The position numbers were made by a program, and so were the translations under genes. 47,011 nt of DNA from the NCBI GenBank assembly GCA_036514635.1, contig DATBWU010000239.1:1-47011 (forward strand), read 5' to 3'. Source of the stretch: DASSFZ01 sp036514635. Its GTDB lineage: Bacteria > Chloroflexota > Anaerolineae > Fen-1058. This document shows positions 33,001 through 40,318 of this stretch, piece after piece; the stretch's first letter is position 1; every line of letters begins with the position of its first letter. The notes beneath the pieces are model-generated. The model ran no database searches. It was not told the DNA's origin and saw nothing but the letters and a program-made list of their open reading frames with translations.

Positions 33001-33712
33001 TAAGAACGCGCACGGCGAAGAGTGGGTCAGGCTCAAGGCCGAGTTCGATGCGCGGCTGGATCGCATGAGGCGCGAGGTGCTGAAACTGAAATACCTCGAA
33101 CCGCGCGCGGTGTACGGCTACTTCCCGGCGCAGTCCGACGGCAACTCGCTGATCGTCTACGACCCAACCCCCTATCCAACTAACCAACTGTCCGGTAATG
33201 GCAGGCACCCGCTGAAAGAGATCGCCCGTTTCACCTTTCCGCGTCAGCCCGACCGCGATCGGCTATGCCTGGCCGACTACTTCGCGCCGGTCGATTCGGG
33301 CATCGTCGATGTCGCGGCGTTCCAGGTCGTGACGGTCGGGCCGAAGGCGGAAGCGCGTTTCAAGGCGCTTCAAGAGCGCGACGACTATAGCGAAGCCTAC
33401 TTCACGCACGGCCTGTCGGTCGAGGCGGCGGAAGCGACGGCCGAATACGTCCATCGTCACGTCAGGCGCGAGCTAGGCATCGACGAGGCGCGCGGCAAGC
33501 GTTACTCGTGGGGCTACCCGGCCTGCCCCGATCTCGACGATCACGTCAAGGTGTTCCAGTTGCTGCCCGCCGAGAAGGAGCTGGGTATGCAATTGACGGC
33601 GGCATATCAACTTGTGCCGGAGCATTCGACGGCGGCGATCGTCGTGCATCATCCGGCGGCGCGCTATTACTCGGTGGGCGTGAGCCGTGTGGAGCAGTTG
33701 CTGGCGCGTTAG
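30077..33712 (+). CDS. metH: Cobalamin-dependent methionine synthase
   Basis: This protein of about 1211 residues starts at TTG 30077 with GAGGGG upstream; an earlier ATG at 30002 lies in the riboswitch and is rejected. The homocysteine domain has Zn ligands in GLNCSTGP and GGCCGTT. The pterin-binding domain is VGERVNSQGSRKIK onward. The B12 domain has cobalt-ligand His776 in DVHDIGK, and the activation domain (EMPLEVILQYLDL to end) has RGKRYSWGYPACPD. It transfers methyl from 5-methyl-THF to homocysteine. Three in-frame stretches at about 31059-31130, 32825-32887 and 33171-33192 match intergenic repeat types and lie in linkers or a loop. Confidence 0.96.
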   Translation: MKLLPHTNRRYLDALADHVVVFDGAMGTSIQACHLGPPDFGGESLNGCNDYLVISQPEVIEQIHASFLAVGCEAIETDTFRANRITMKEYGLQDRIVEINRAAASLARRTADRFEKETGVSRFVAGSIGPSGLLPSADDPTLSNITFQALVDVFREQSVGLIQGGADLLLIETQQDILETKAAVHGAWRAFEQTGVRVPLQVQVTLDTTGRMLLGTDIAAALTILECLPIVDVIGLNCSTGPDYMREPVRYLAAHSRKPISVIPNAGLPLNVDGLAVYPMKPVPLAETLAEFVTELGVNAVGGCCGTTPEHLKEVVDRVRGLKPKRKSTAEDAKSAEGFLDSSASSALFAVDNRSPMIASAMRAIPLRQDPPPMIVGERVNSQGSRKIKRLLLADDYDGILEVARGQVEGGAHTLDVCVALTERPDEAEQMRKVVKKLQMSVETPLMIDSTEADVIEAALEMNPGRAIINSINLENGRKRCDVVLPLAMAHGAAVIALTIDERGMAKTADAKLEVAKRIHDIAVNEYGLSPDSLIFDTLTFTLATGDPEMANSALETIEGIRQIKSALPGVLASLGVSNVSFGLNPAARAALNSVFLYHCVQAGLDMALVHPKDITPYPEIDACVRGMCDDLIFNRAPDALAKLIAHFEQAGAVDAGKAVEDPTEGMTPEQKIHWMILHRKKDGIEPMIDASIRAHGPDAGGTSNDGAVWTLNHVLLPAMKEVGDKFGAGELILPFVLQSAEVMKKAVAHLEQYLDRKEGETKGKVVLATVYGDVHDIGKSLVNTILTNNGYTVYDLGKQVPANVIIDKAIEVNATAIGLSALLVSTSKQMPLIVNELHKRGLAFPVLIGGAAINRRFGRRILFTESGEAYSSGVFYCKDAFEGLDTMEKLIDPNERGDFVGRIIEEARAEVSGRPAKDERRPTEAVPSSSVLRLSSLEIPHPPFWGARVIREMPLEVILQYLDLNELYRLQWGAKNAHGEEWVRLKAEFDARLDRMRREVLKLKYLEPRAVYGYFPAQSDGNSLIVYDPTPYPTNQLSGNGRHPLKEIARFTFPRQPDRDRLCLADYFAPVDSGIVDVAAFQVVTVGPKAEARFKALQERDDYSEAYFTHGLSVEAAEATAEYVHRHVRRELGIDEARGKRYSWGYPACPDLDDHVKVFQLLPAEKELGMQLTAAYQLVPEHSTAAIVVHHPAARYYSVGVSRVEQLLAR
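31059..31130. repeat. Palindromic core repeat inside metH
   Basis: This 72-bp inverted repeat starts CCACCGC and ends GCGGTGG, with arms made of GCAAAGAGCGCAGAGG-like units. Its length is 24 codons, so the frame is kept. It lies in the linker between the homocysteine and pterin domains. The same core occurs in MITE families B, D and E and at 35643, 45018 and 46862. Confidence 0.8.
32825..32887. repeat. CGAAGGACGAA-type inverted repeat inside metH
   Basis: GCGAAGGACGAACGACGACC at the left faces CCTTCGTCTTTCGTCGC at the right, with the frame kept through the whole repeat (AKDERRPTEAVPSSSVLRLS). It lies in the linker between the B12 and activation domains and is related to the intergenic hairpin at 2781-2836. 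Confidence 0.7.
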
Positions 33713-33731
33713 ATGTATAATACATACATCT
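33711..33731 (+). promoter_or_regulatory. Probable operator/-10 of the RHH-PIN operon
   Basis: AGATGTA (33711-33717) and TACATCT (33725-33731) are perfect inverted arms around a 7-bp centre. TATAAT lies at 33716-33721. Ribbon-helix-helix antitoxins usually repress their own operon at such palindromes. The site overlaps the metH stop codon. No clear -35 box is seen. Confidence 0.6.
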
Positions 33732-33745
33732 AATTAGGAGGAGCC

Positions 33746-34111
33746 ATGCGCGAGAACATGGTGCGGACGCAAGTGTACCTGCCGCGCAAGATTCACGAGC
33801 AATTGCAAGCGCGGGCCGAGAAACAAGGCCTGACCCTGGCCGTGCAGATTCGCGAAGCCCTGGCCGACTACATTGAGCGCGTCGAATCCGAGGCCGACGA
33901 TGGAATCTTGCACGCCGACGATCCCATCTTTCAGCTGATCGGTTCAGTGTCGAGCAAAGAAGGGGATTTGTCCATCAATCACGATCATTACCTGTATGGA
34001 TGGCCCAAGCGCGAAACGACCGATTCTCGCGCTGCTTCTCGACTTCGAGAGCGTTCGACCGATTATCGAACGCCCCGCAAGAAGGCAGCTTCCCGGCGGA
34101 GAAGGAAATGA
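33746..34111 (+). CDS. Ribbon-helix-helix antitoxin-like protein
   Basis: This 121-residue protein has an N-terminal RHH/CopG DNA-binding motif (MVRTQVYLPRKIHEQLQARA, EKQGLTLAVQIREALADYIE) and a middle segment (DDPIFQLIGS, DLSINHDHYLYG) typical of antitoxins paired with PIN toxins. After HYLYG there is an unusual tail of about 30 very basic residues. AGGAGGAG precedes the ATG. The stop overlaps the PIN gene start (ATGA at 34108). It should neutralise the PIN protein and bind the palindrome at 33711. Confidence 0.87.
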   Translation: MRENMVRTQVYLPRKIHEQLQARAEKQGLTLAVQIREALADYIERVESEADDGILHADDPIFQLIGSVSSKEGDLSINHDHYLYGWPKRETTDSRAASRLRERSTDYRTPRKKAASRRRRK

Positions 34112-34515
34112 TTCTGTTTGCCGACAGCGCCGGCTGGATGGCCGTGTATGATGATCGGGACAAGTATCATGCGGCAGCCAAACGAGCCTTCGAGAGCTTG
34201 CGCGAACAGCAGGCTGCTTTTGTTGTCACGGATTACGTCGTGGCGGAAACGTTGACGTTGATGTTAGGCCGCTTGGGACACGAGCGCGCCGTCGCATTTG
34301 GCGAATGGTTATTGCGCTCTCCCCGCGTGAAGCTTGTCCGCTTGGATATCGATCTATGGAACGAGGCCTGGCGGCTCTTCAAAATGTATGACGACAAAGA
34401 CTTCTCTTTCACAGACTGCACCAGCTTCGCCGCCATGCGCCGCGAGAGGCTGCGCGATGTCTTCACGTTCGACCGTCATTTCGAGCAAGCGGGCTTCCGG
34501 CTCTGGCCGCGTTGA
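34108..34515 (+). CDS. PIN-domain (VapC-like) ribonuclease toxin
   Basis: This 135-residue protein starts at ATG 34108 inside the antitoxin stop; a longer in-frame start at 34000 would overlap the antitoxin by 112 bp and is rejected. PIN acidic residues are present: Asp in ILFADSAGW, Glu in VVAETLTLM, and Asp in FSFTDCTSFAAM, with a final FDRHFEQAGF typical of the fold. VapC toxins cleave tRNA or rRNA; the target here is unknown. GGAGAAGG lies before the start. Confidence 0.88.
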   Translation: MILFADSAGWMAVYDDRDKYHAAAKRAFESLREQQAAFVVTDYVVAETLTLMLGRLGHERAVAFGEWLLRSPRVKLVRLDIDLWNEAWRLFKMYDDKDFSFTDCTSFAAMRRERLRDVFTFDRHFEQAGFRLWPR

Positions 34516-35531
34516 GCGATGCTATCATGCCAACCACCCTCGTCGTCGAGATGTTCACCAGCCGCGCGCTGGCCGATAATCCACTGAACGATCCGGCCAC
34601 GCGCAAGTTGCTTCTCCTCCTTCCGCCGGACTACGCGGCGGGCGGCAAGCGGTATCCTGTCATCGTCGGGCTGACCGGGTTCACCGGCACGGGCGCGTCG
34701 TTGTTGAACTTCAGCGCCTGGCAGCCGAACCTGCAGGAGCGGCTCGATTACCTGATGGCCGAGGGTCGCCTGCCGCCTGCCATCTTCGTCCTGCCCGACT
34801 GCTTCACGCGCTATGGTGGCAGCCAGTACATCAACTCGCCGGCGATAGGCCGTTACGAGGATTACGTCATCGACGAGATCATCCCCTACGTCGATGCAAA
34901 ATACCGCACCGTCGCCGCGCCGGAGGGGCGGGGCGTGTTCGGCAAGTCGAGCGGCGGCTACGGCGCGATGGTCTACGGTATGCGCCATCCAGACGTGTTC
35001 GGTGCAGTGGCCTGTCACAGCGGCGACATGTATTTCGAATACTGCTACAAGCCCGACTTCCCCAAGTTCCTCAATGCCGTGAACAAGGCAGGCGGTCTCG
35101 ATCGGTGGTGGGCTGAGTTTCAGGCCAGGCCCAAAAAGGAAGGCAAAGATATCGAAGCGGTCAATATTCTGGCGATGGCTGCGGCGTACTCGCCCAACCC
35201 CGACGCCCAACCGCTGCCGATCGATTTCCCGTTCGATCTACACACCGGCGAACTGCGGCCCGACGTGTGGCAGCGCTGGCTGGAACACGATCCGGTGTAC
35301 CTGGCCGGGCGCTACGCCGCCAACCTGAAGAAGCTGCGCCTGCTGTTCATCGACTGTGGGACGCGCGACGAATATCACCTGCACTACGGCGCGCGCATCC
35401 TCGTTGAGCGGCTCAAGGCGCTCGGCGCGCCATGCGAACACGAAGAGTTCGACGACGGGCACATGAATATCCCGTATCGCTACGACGTGTCGCTGCCCAA
35501 GATCGGCAGGGCGTTGAGCGCGGCGGAGTGA
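34512..35531 (+). CDS. Alpha/beta-hydrolase esterase (esterase D/enterochelin esterase-like)
   Basis: This 339-residue protein, if read from TTG 34512, overlaps the PIN stop; ATG 34527 is an alternative start. The fold and motifs fit the putative-esterase family: RYPVIVGLTGFTGTG, nucleophile Ser in GVFGKSSGGYGAM (GxSxG), Asp in FIDCGTRDEYHLH and His in DDGHMNIPY. No signal peptide is visible. The substrate is unknown. The overlap with the toxin gene implies co-transcription, although a functional link is not obvious. Confidence 0.85.
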   Translation: MSDAIMPTTLVVEMFTSRALADNPLNDPATRKLLLLLPPDYAAGGKRYPVIVGLTGFTGTGASLLNFSAWQPNLQERLDYLMAEGRLPPAIFVLPDCFTRYGGSQYINSPAIGRYEDYVIDEIIPYVDAKYRTVAAPEGRGVFGKSSGGYGAMVYGMRHPDVFGAVACHSGDMYFEYCYKPDFPKFLNAVNKAGGLDRWWAEFQARPKKEGKDIEAVNILAMAAAYSPNPDAQPLPIDFPFDLHTGELRPDVWQRWLEHDPVYLAGRYAANLKKLRLLFIDCGTRDEYHLHYGARILVERLKALGAPCEHEEFDDGHMNIPYRYDVSLPKIGRALSAAE

Positions 35532-35847
35532 AAACGGTTAAGGCGGCAGTTGCACTGCCGTCGCACCGCAGTGCAACTGTGGCGCGAACCGTAAGCGGCG
35601 GGGTGAAACTAAAGCGTAAAACGACTCTTCTGAAAAAAGGCTTATCTCACCGCGAAGAGCGCAAAGAACGCAAAGAATACCTAGAAAACTTTGCGCCCTT
35701 TGCGTCCTTTGCGGTTAAATCCGGCTTTTTGCAGTGGGGCCGTGAAACGTAAAACGCGATGCGCACTGCATGACGACGATCATCACGGCTCAATCAGCAA
35801 TCGACAATCAGCAATCTGCAATCAACAATCAGCCATGTGGAGAGATC
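35532..35847. repeat. Repeat-filled intergenic stretch
   Basis: This holds no gene that I can support. From left to right: a perfect 12-bp hairpin CAGTTGCACTGC (35547-35558) with GCAGTGCAACTG (35568-35579); the palindromic core from about 35634 to 35739, with ends AAAAAGGCTTATC and AAATCCGGCTTTTT; and a CAATCAGCAATCGACAATC word array (35788-35838) upstream of the PIG-L gene. Confidence 0.7.
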
Positions 35848-36615
35848 ATGCCTAACTTCGACGCCAATTATGTCCCAAAATCCGCCATGACCATCTTTGC
35901 CCATCCCGACGATGCCGAGTTCGGGGTATCGGGCACGTTGGCGAAATGGGCGAAGGCCGGCTGCGCGATCACGCTGGTGATCTGCACCAGCGGCAACGTC
36001 GGCACGCACGACACAAAGTACACGCTCGAAACGCTCGCCAAGACGCGCGAGAAGGAACAGAAAGCGGCGGCGAAGGTGCTCGGCGTGAAGACCCTCGTGT
36101 TCCTGGGGCACGACGACTGCCAGTTGCAGCCCACGCTCGATCTGCGGCGCGCGCTCGTGCGCGAAATTCGTAAGCACAAGCCGGAGGTCGTCCTGTCCGG
36201 CCAGCCCGACGGCTGGTTCTACGGCAACGAGTACATCAATCATCCCGACCACCGCGCCGCAGGAGTCGCTGCGCTCGAAGCCGTGTTCCCTTGCGCGGAG
36301 ATGGAGCTGTTGTGGCCCGAGGAAGGCCCGGCGCACAAAGTGAACGCCGTGTATATCACACTCACCGAACAGGTCGATGTCTGGATTGACATCACCGACA
36401 CCATCGATCTCAAAGTAGAGTCGCTGCGCTGCCACGCCAGCCAAATGCTCGAATGGGACCCGGATAAGATGATTCGCACGTGGGCCAAAGAATCCGCTAA
36501 GCAGGCGCGTCAGAAGACGAAGAAGGGCAAGAAGGACAAGAAAGCCAGGATGAAGTACGCCGAAGGCTTTCGCGTGATGCGGCTGGTGGGCGAGGAGCAG
36601 CCAGTGGAACAGTAA
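35848..36615 (+). CDS. PIG-L/LmbE-family deacetylase
   Basis: This 255-residue zinc-dependent N-deacetylase family member starts at ATG 35848 with GGAGAG upstream; the in-frame extension is translated word repeat. The zinc motif TIFAHPDDAEFGVSGTLAKW (AHPDDxE) is present. A downstream His is in NHPDHRAAG, and GQPDGWFYGNEYINHPDHR resembles LmbE proteins acting on GlcNAc-type glycolipids or thiol conjugates. The actual substrate is unknown. The C-terminus is very Lys-rich (about residues 215-235). Confidence 0.9.
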   Translation: MPNFDANYVPKSAMTIFAHPDDAEFGVSGTLAKWAKAGCAITLVICTSGNVGTHDTKYTLETLAKTREKEQKAAAKVLGVKTLVFLGHDDCQLQPTLDLRRALVREIRKHKPEVVLSGQPDGWFYGNEYINHPDHRAAGVAALEAVFPCAEMELLWPEEGPAHKVNAVYITLTEQVDVWIDITDTIDLKVESLRCHASQMLEWDPDKMIRTWAKESAKQARQKTKKGKKDKKARMKYAEGFRVMRLVGEEQPVEQ

Positions 36616-36632
36616 GTCAGTAGCCAGTAGAT

Positions 36633-36693
36633 CAGTAATCAGTGTTCACTGCCCACTGCTGACTGATCACTGACCACTGTTCACTGATTACTG
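36633..36693. terminator. CAGTGATCACTG word-repeat hairpin
   Basis: CAGTAATCAGTG (36633-36644) pairs perfectly with CACTGATTACTG (36682-36693). The loop and flanks are further CAGTNNTCACTG words from 36610. It lies between the PIG-L gene and the homocysteine methyltransferase/MTHFR gene. The same words appear in frame inside the aminotransferase gene at 14362-14396. Termination is possible but there is no T-tract. Confidence 0.5.
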
Positions 36694-36714
36694 TCAACCA
36701 GCGGGGGATGTGAT

Positions 36715-38595
36715 ATGAGTGACAACTTTCTAGACAAGCTGCATCGTGGCCCAATGTTGGCCGATGGCGCGATGGGCACGGAAATCTTCGCGCGTGGCGT
36801 TTCGTTCGAGCGCTGCTTCGACGAGTTGAATCTGTCGCAGCCGGACATGATCCTGGACATCCACCGCCGCTACGTCGAAGCCGGAGCCGAGGTTCTGGAA
36901 ACCAACACCTTCGGCGCGAATCACTTCCGCCTGATCGAGCACAATCTGCACGGCCGGATCGCCGAGATCAACGCAGCCGGCGTGCGCCTGGCCCGGATCG
37001 CCGCCGACGAGTCGCGCCGCACAGTCTACGTCGCCGGATCGGTTGGGCCGCTGGGTGTGCGACTCGCGCCGCTGGGTCGGGTGCAGGCGGCGCAGGCGCG
37101 GCAGGCATTCCTGGCTCAGGTCGATGCGTTGGGCAAAGCCGGTGTGGACTTGCTGATCCTGGAGACCTTCAGCGACCTCAATGAAATTCGCGAGGCGATC
37201 CTCGCCGCGAAAGAGGTCGCGCCCGGCGTGCCGCTCGTCGCGCAGGTGACGTTCACCGAGGATGGCCGCACGCCGCTGGGCGATGCAGCGGATACCGTGG
37301 CGCGCACGCTGCTCGATCTCAAGGTCGATGTGATCGGCGCGAATTGCAGCGTCGGGCCGGCGCGCCTGCTGACCGTCGTCAACCTGATGATGAACCTCGC
37401 CGGCGGCACGCCTGTCAGCGTGATGCCCAACGCGGGCTGGCCGCAGCGCGTCGGGCCACGCATCATTTACCCGGCCACGCCCGACTACTTCGCCGACTTC
37501 ACGCGTCGCTTCCTGATCGCCGGCGCGACGCTGATCGGCGGCTGCTGCGGCACCACGCCCGCGCACATTCGCGCGATGCGCGCCGCGCTCGACGAGGCTA
37601 TTGCGCTAAGCGTGAGGAGCGATTCCCATCGCCGAATTGAGGTGACGAATGGCGCGCAGGAGATGGAAGCCATCGCGCGCGACGAACTGCATCCGCCCAC
37701 ACGCCTGCAAGAGAAGTTCGCCAGCGGCGAGTTCGTCATCGCCGTCGAAGTCGATCCGCCCAAAGGCCACAACGCCGGGCGCATCCTGGAGGCCGCGCGC
37801 GAACTGGGTCGCTCCGGCGTCGACGTGATCCACATCGCCGACACGCCGATGGCGCGCATGCGCATGAGCGCCTGGGCGCTGGCGCACCTGATTCAGCGCG
37901 AAGCCGATCTCGAAACCGTGCTGCACTTCCCCACGCGCGGGCGCAACCTGCTGCGCGTGCAGGGCGACTTGCTCGCCGCGCACGCGCTGGGTGTGCGCAA
38001 CCTGTTCGTGGCGATGGGCGATCCGCCGGCCATCGGCGATTACCCCGAAGCGGGCGACCAGCACGACATCGTCCCGACCGGGTTGGTCAAGATGCTCAAG
38101 GAGAACTTCAACACCGGGCGCGATCACGCCGGGAAATCGATCGGCGGGCCGACCAGTTTCTACGTCGGCGTCGCGCTCAACTTCGGCGCGCCCGACATCG
38201 ATCGCGAGATCAGGCTGCTGCGGAAGAAGATCGCCTGCGGGGCCGACTTCGTCGTGACTCAACCGGTCTTCGACGTCGATGTGGCCCGCCGCTTCTTGAC
38301 CCGATACCGCGATCAGTTCGGCGAAGTTCCCATCCCGATCATCGCCGGTGTCTTGCCGCCGGCCAGCCTGCGCAACGCCGAGTTCCTGCACAACGAAGTG
38401 CCCGGCATTTATGTCCCCGGCTGGGTGTTGGATCGTATGCGCGGCGTGGCGGACGAGCGGCGCGAAGGGGTCCGCATTGCGCAAGAGGCGCTGCTCGAAC
38501 TCCGGCCGTTGGTGCAAGGCGTGTACGTCATGCCGATGCTGGGGCGCTACGACGCGGCCGCCGAAGTGGTCGAAGTGGTGAAAGCGAAAGTCTAG
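36715..38595 (+). CDS. Bifunctional homocysteine S-methyltransferase / methylenetetrahydrofolate reductase
   Basis: This 626-residue fusion is of the YitJ type. Residues 1-300 are a Zn-dependent homocysteine methyltransferase (LADGAMGTEIFARG; ligands Cys in IGANCSVGP and CysCys in GGCCGTTPAHI). Residues about 325-626 are a MetF-like TIM barrel (FVIAVEVDPPKGHNAG, LFVAMGDPP, FVVTQPVFDVD) that reduces 5,10-methylene-THF to 5-methyl-THF with FAD. It can feed methyl groups to MetH, encoded about 3 kb upstream. A purine-rich GCGGGGG lies 8 nt before the ATG. No riboswitch is seen here, so its control differs from metH. Confidence 0.94.
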   Translation: MSDNFLDKLHRGPMLADGAMGTEIFARGVSFERCFDELNLSQPDMILDIHRRYVEAGAEVLETNTFGANHFRLIEHNLHGRIAEINAAGVRLARIAADESRRTVYVAGSVGPLGVRLAPLGRVQAAQARQAFLAQVDALGKAGVDLLILETFSDLNEIREAILAAKEVAPGVPLVAQVTFTEDGRTPLGDAADTVARTLLDLKVDVIGANCSVGPARLLTVVNLMMNLAGGTPVSVMPNAGWPQRVGPRIIYPATPDYFADFTRRFLIAGATLIGGCCGTTPAHIRAMRAALDEAIALSVRSDSHRRIEVTNGAQEMEAIARDELHPPTRLQEKFASGEFVIAVEVDPPKGHNAGRILEAARELGRSGVDVIHIADTPMARMRMSAWALAHLIQREADLETVLHFPTRGRNLLRVQGDLLAAHALGVRNLFVAMGDPPAIGDYPEAGDQHDIVPTGLVKMLKENFNTGRDHAGKSIGGPTSFYVGVALNFGAPDIDREIRLLRKKIACGADFVVTQPVFDVDVARRFLTRYRDQFGEVPIPIIAGVLPPASLRNAEFLHNEVPGIYVPGWVLDRMRGVADERREGVRIAQEALLELRPLVQGVYVMPMLGRYDAAAEVVEVVKAKV

Positions 38596-38598
38596 AAC

Positions 38599-39285
38599 TC
38601 ACTGGGCCGGAGCCGGTATCCCTCGCTTCAGAATCCGGCTTCCGATATCGACGATTGGTGCCGCCTGCAAAATGAGTGCGACGACGAAGAGCGGCCAGTT
38701 GAACCACACCGGCAGCACGGCCCGAACTGCATCCACGCCGCCGGGCAGCGCCTGGATCGCGTCGGTCATGAAGACGTACAATGCGATCAGCACGCCGAGC
38801 AAATTCAGCGCCCACGCCCCTCGACCGGGCCACACGGGTCGATCGGGTTCGTCGAACTGGCTGATCAGTGTCCCGCCGATCACCATCAGCGCTGCGATTG
38901 CCGTGGGCGCGAGCACCGGCCCCCACCACGGCAGTGGAATCAGGAACAGCACATCCCAATCCAGGATCGACCTCGGCCAGCCGCTGATGACCGCCAGGAA
39001 CACGTAATACAGAATATCCCACACGCCGAACGCGATCAGCGAGTAGGCCAGGCGGCTGCGCCACGTCCGGCCAGCCAGCAGACCGACCGCCACCAACATG
39101 ACCAGCGTCGCGGCTTCGCGGATAACCTCTGCCTCGCCTAGCCCGGCGGAAATTGGCAGCGGCGCGGCCTGGTATGGATCGACGCGGCCAACGAGCATTC
39201 GCAGGTAGGTCACCGTGGCCGATTCCATCCACGCCATCGCCACGGCAAACAACATCACGATCAGCCAGCGCCTCTTGTCACTCAT
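38599..39285 (-). CDS. Integral membrane protein of unknown function
   Basis: This 228-residue protein has about six hydrophobic helices (for example LIVMLFAVAMAWMESATVTY, AATLVMLVAVGLLAG, WGPVLAPTAIAALMVIGGTL, WPLFVVALILQAAPIV). The segment AYSLIAFGVWDILYYVFLAV followed by SILDWDVLFLIPLPWWGPVL suggests a conserved membrane family, but I cannot name it. It converges with the methyltransferase/MTHFR gene, with 3 bp between the stops. TATACT on the minus strand at 39372-39367 could be its -10 box. Confidence 0.82.
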   Translation of the reverse strand: MSDKRRWLIVMLFAVAMAWMESATVTYLRMLVGRVDPYQAAPLPISAGLGEAEVIREAATLVMLVAVGLLAGRTWRSRLAYSLIAFGVWDILYYVFLAVISGWPRSILDWDVLFLIPLPWWGPVLAPTAIAALMVIGGTLISQFDEPDRPVWPGRGAWALNLLGVLIALYVFMTDAIQALPGGVDAVRAVLPVWFNWPLFVVALILQAAPIVDIGSRILKRGIPAPAQ

Positions 39286-39793
39286 TTCCTTCTCCAGATT
39301 AACGGGAAGTTGCTTGTCCTCTGCAGCGTAGCGGAGAGGGGATTCCCCGGCGTCACTCCGCGATCAAGTATAGCAGACTGGTGATTACACATGCTTGGGC
39401 GACAGTGCAACTGTCGCCCAACGCCCGTGTGCACGCAAAAGGTGTCAGGCCGTTTGTGCCCGACGATTCATCGTCGGGCTGATAGCACAAAGCCGGACAC
39501 ATGCGGTGCAGTGCTCCCGTGAATCCGGCTGTATTCAGCCCGGTTTACCGGGCTTCGCGGGTTGAGCCGGGCGGCTTCAGCCCCCGGCGGCGGCAAAGTG
39601 ACAACCTTGCTCCCGTAAACGAATTTCCGACGGATGTGCCAGTGCACGGGTCGTATCCGTTTATCTGGTGCAGATTCGTTGCATCGCCCTCCTTGAAACA
39701 CCCATTGAGCCTTGCGAATAATCACCAGTAGCGGACTGTGGAGCTAAGCGCCCGGCACTTGGAGACCTGAAGTGCCGGGCACCTTATGCTCTC
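39286..39793. repeat. Repeat-rich region of about 500 bp without genes
   Basis: I see no supported gene. It contains a perfect 11-bp hairpin TTGGGCGACAG/CTGTCGCCCAA (39395-39421), the palindrome CCCGACGATTCATCGTCGGG (about 39460-39479), small GC palindromes of the kind found inside MITE family C (39520-39590), and one copy of a 26-bp direct repeat (39495-39520; second copy 40147-40172). Confidence 0.7.
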
Positions 39794-39940
39794 TCACGCG
39801 CCCGCCGCCTGCATCACCAGGTACAGCAAGCCGAACAGCAGGGCCACGCTGCGTATCTTGTCGAAGCCCGCGTCGGTGCTTGCGGCTCTCTTCGGCACCA
39901 ACAGCAGCACTGCAACCAGCAGCCAGATCCAGATGTCCAT
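39794..39940 (-). CDS. 48-residue small membrane protein
   Basis: The frame from ATG 39940 encodes MDIWIWLLVAVLLLVPKRAA, a short polar link, then a second hydrophobic segment SVALLFGLLYLVMQAAGA. GGAGG lies 5 nt before the ATG. Two short transmembrane helices are likely. A longer in-frame extension upstream reads through repeats and is rejected. The family is unknown. Confidence 0.55.
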   Translation of the reverse strand: MDIWIWLLVAVLLLVPKRAASTDAGFDKIRSVALLFGLLYLVMQAAGA

Positions 39941-40048
39941 CGCCGCCTCCGATCCGTTGATGTGCTCTGCGCTTGATACACTCACACTGTAACCGGAATG
40001 ATGTGTGGATTGAAGGCCGTGGGTCGCCGGGTGAGCGCACCCACGTGC

Positions 40049-40077
40049 TTGACAGGCTCTCTGGCCGACCGGATAAT
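40049..40077 (+). promoter_or_regulatory. Sigma70-type promoter upstream of the LuxR-type regulator
   Basis: TTGACA (40049-40054), 17 bp, GATAAT (40072-40077). The regulator starts at 40319, so the leader would be about 235 nt and would include the 26-bp repeat at 40147 and ATTCGTGGA words. Confidence 0.7.
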
Positions 40078-40146
40078 ATCCCGCGCGGATTATTAGTGGA
40101 ACGCTCAATAGGTGTTTCAGGGAGATCGCTGCAACGGATTCATATC

Positions 40147-40172
40147 GGACACATGCGGTGCAGTGCTCCCGT
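40147..40172. repeat. 26-bp direct repeat, copy 2
   Basis: It starts GGACACATGCGG and ends GTGCTCCCGT. It is identical to 39495-39520 and in the same orientation. The 48-residue membrane protein gene lies between the two copies. A partial relative (GCTCCCGTAAACGAA) is at about 39609. Confidence 0.8.
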
Positions 40173-40318
40173 AAACGGATGCCTCCCGCGCGCCATTACG
40201 CCTTATCGTGGATTCGTTTATCGGTTGCCTATTCGTTGCCTCGGCTCGCCTCCCTGAAACCCATGAAGAGCGTTAGTGGAAATTCGTGGAGATTCGTGGA
40301 TCACATCCGGGTGGAATT

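Noticed and set aside
34000..34107. Longer start for the PIN toxin
   Set aside because: It overlaps the antitoxin by 112 bp; the ATG at 34108 has GGAGAAGG and gives the usual PIN N-terminus ILFADS.
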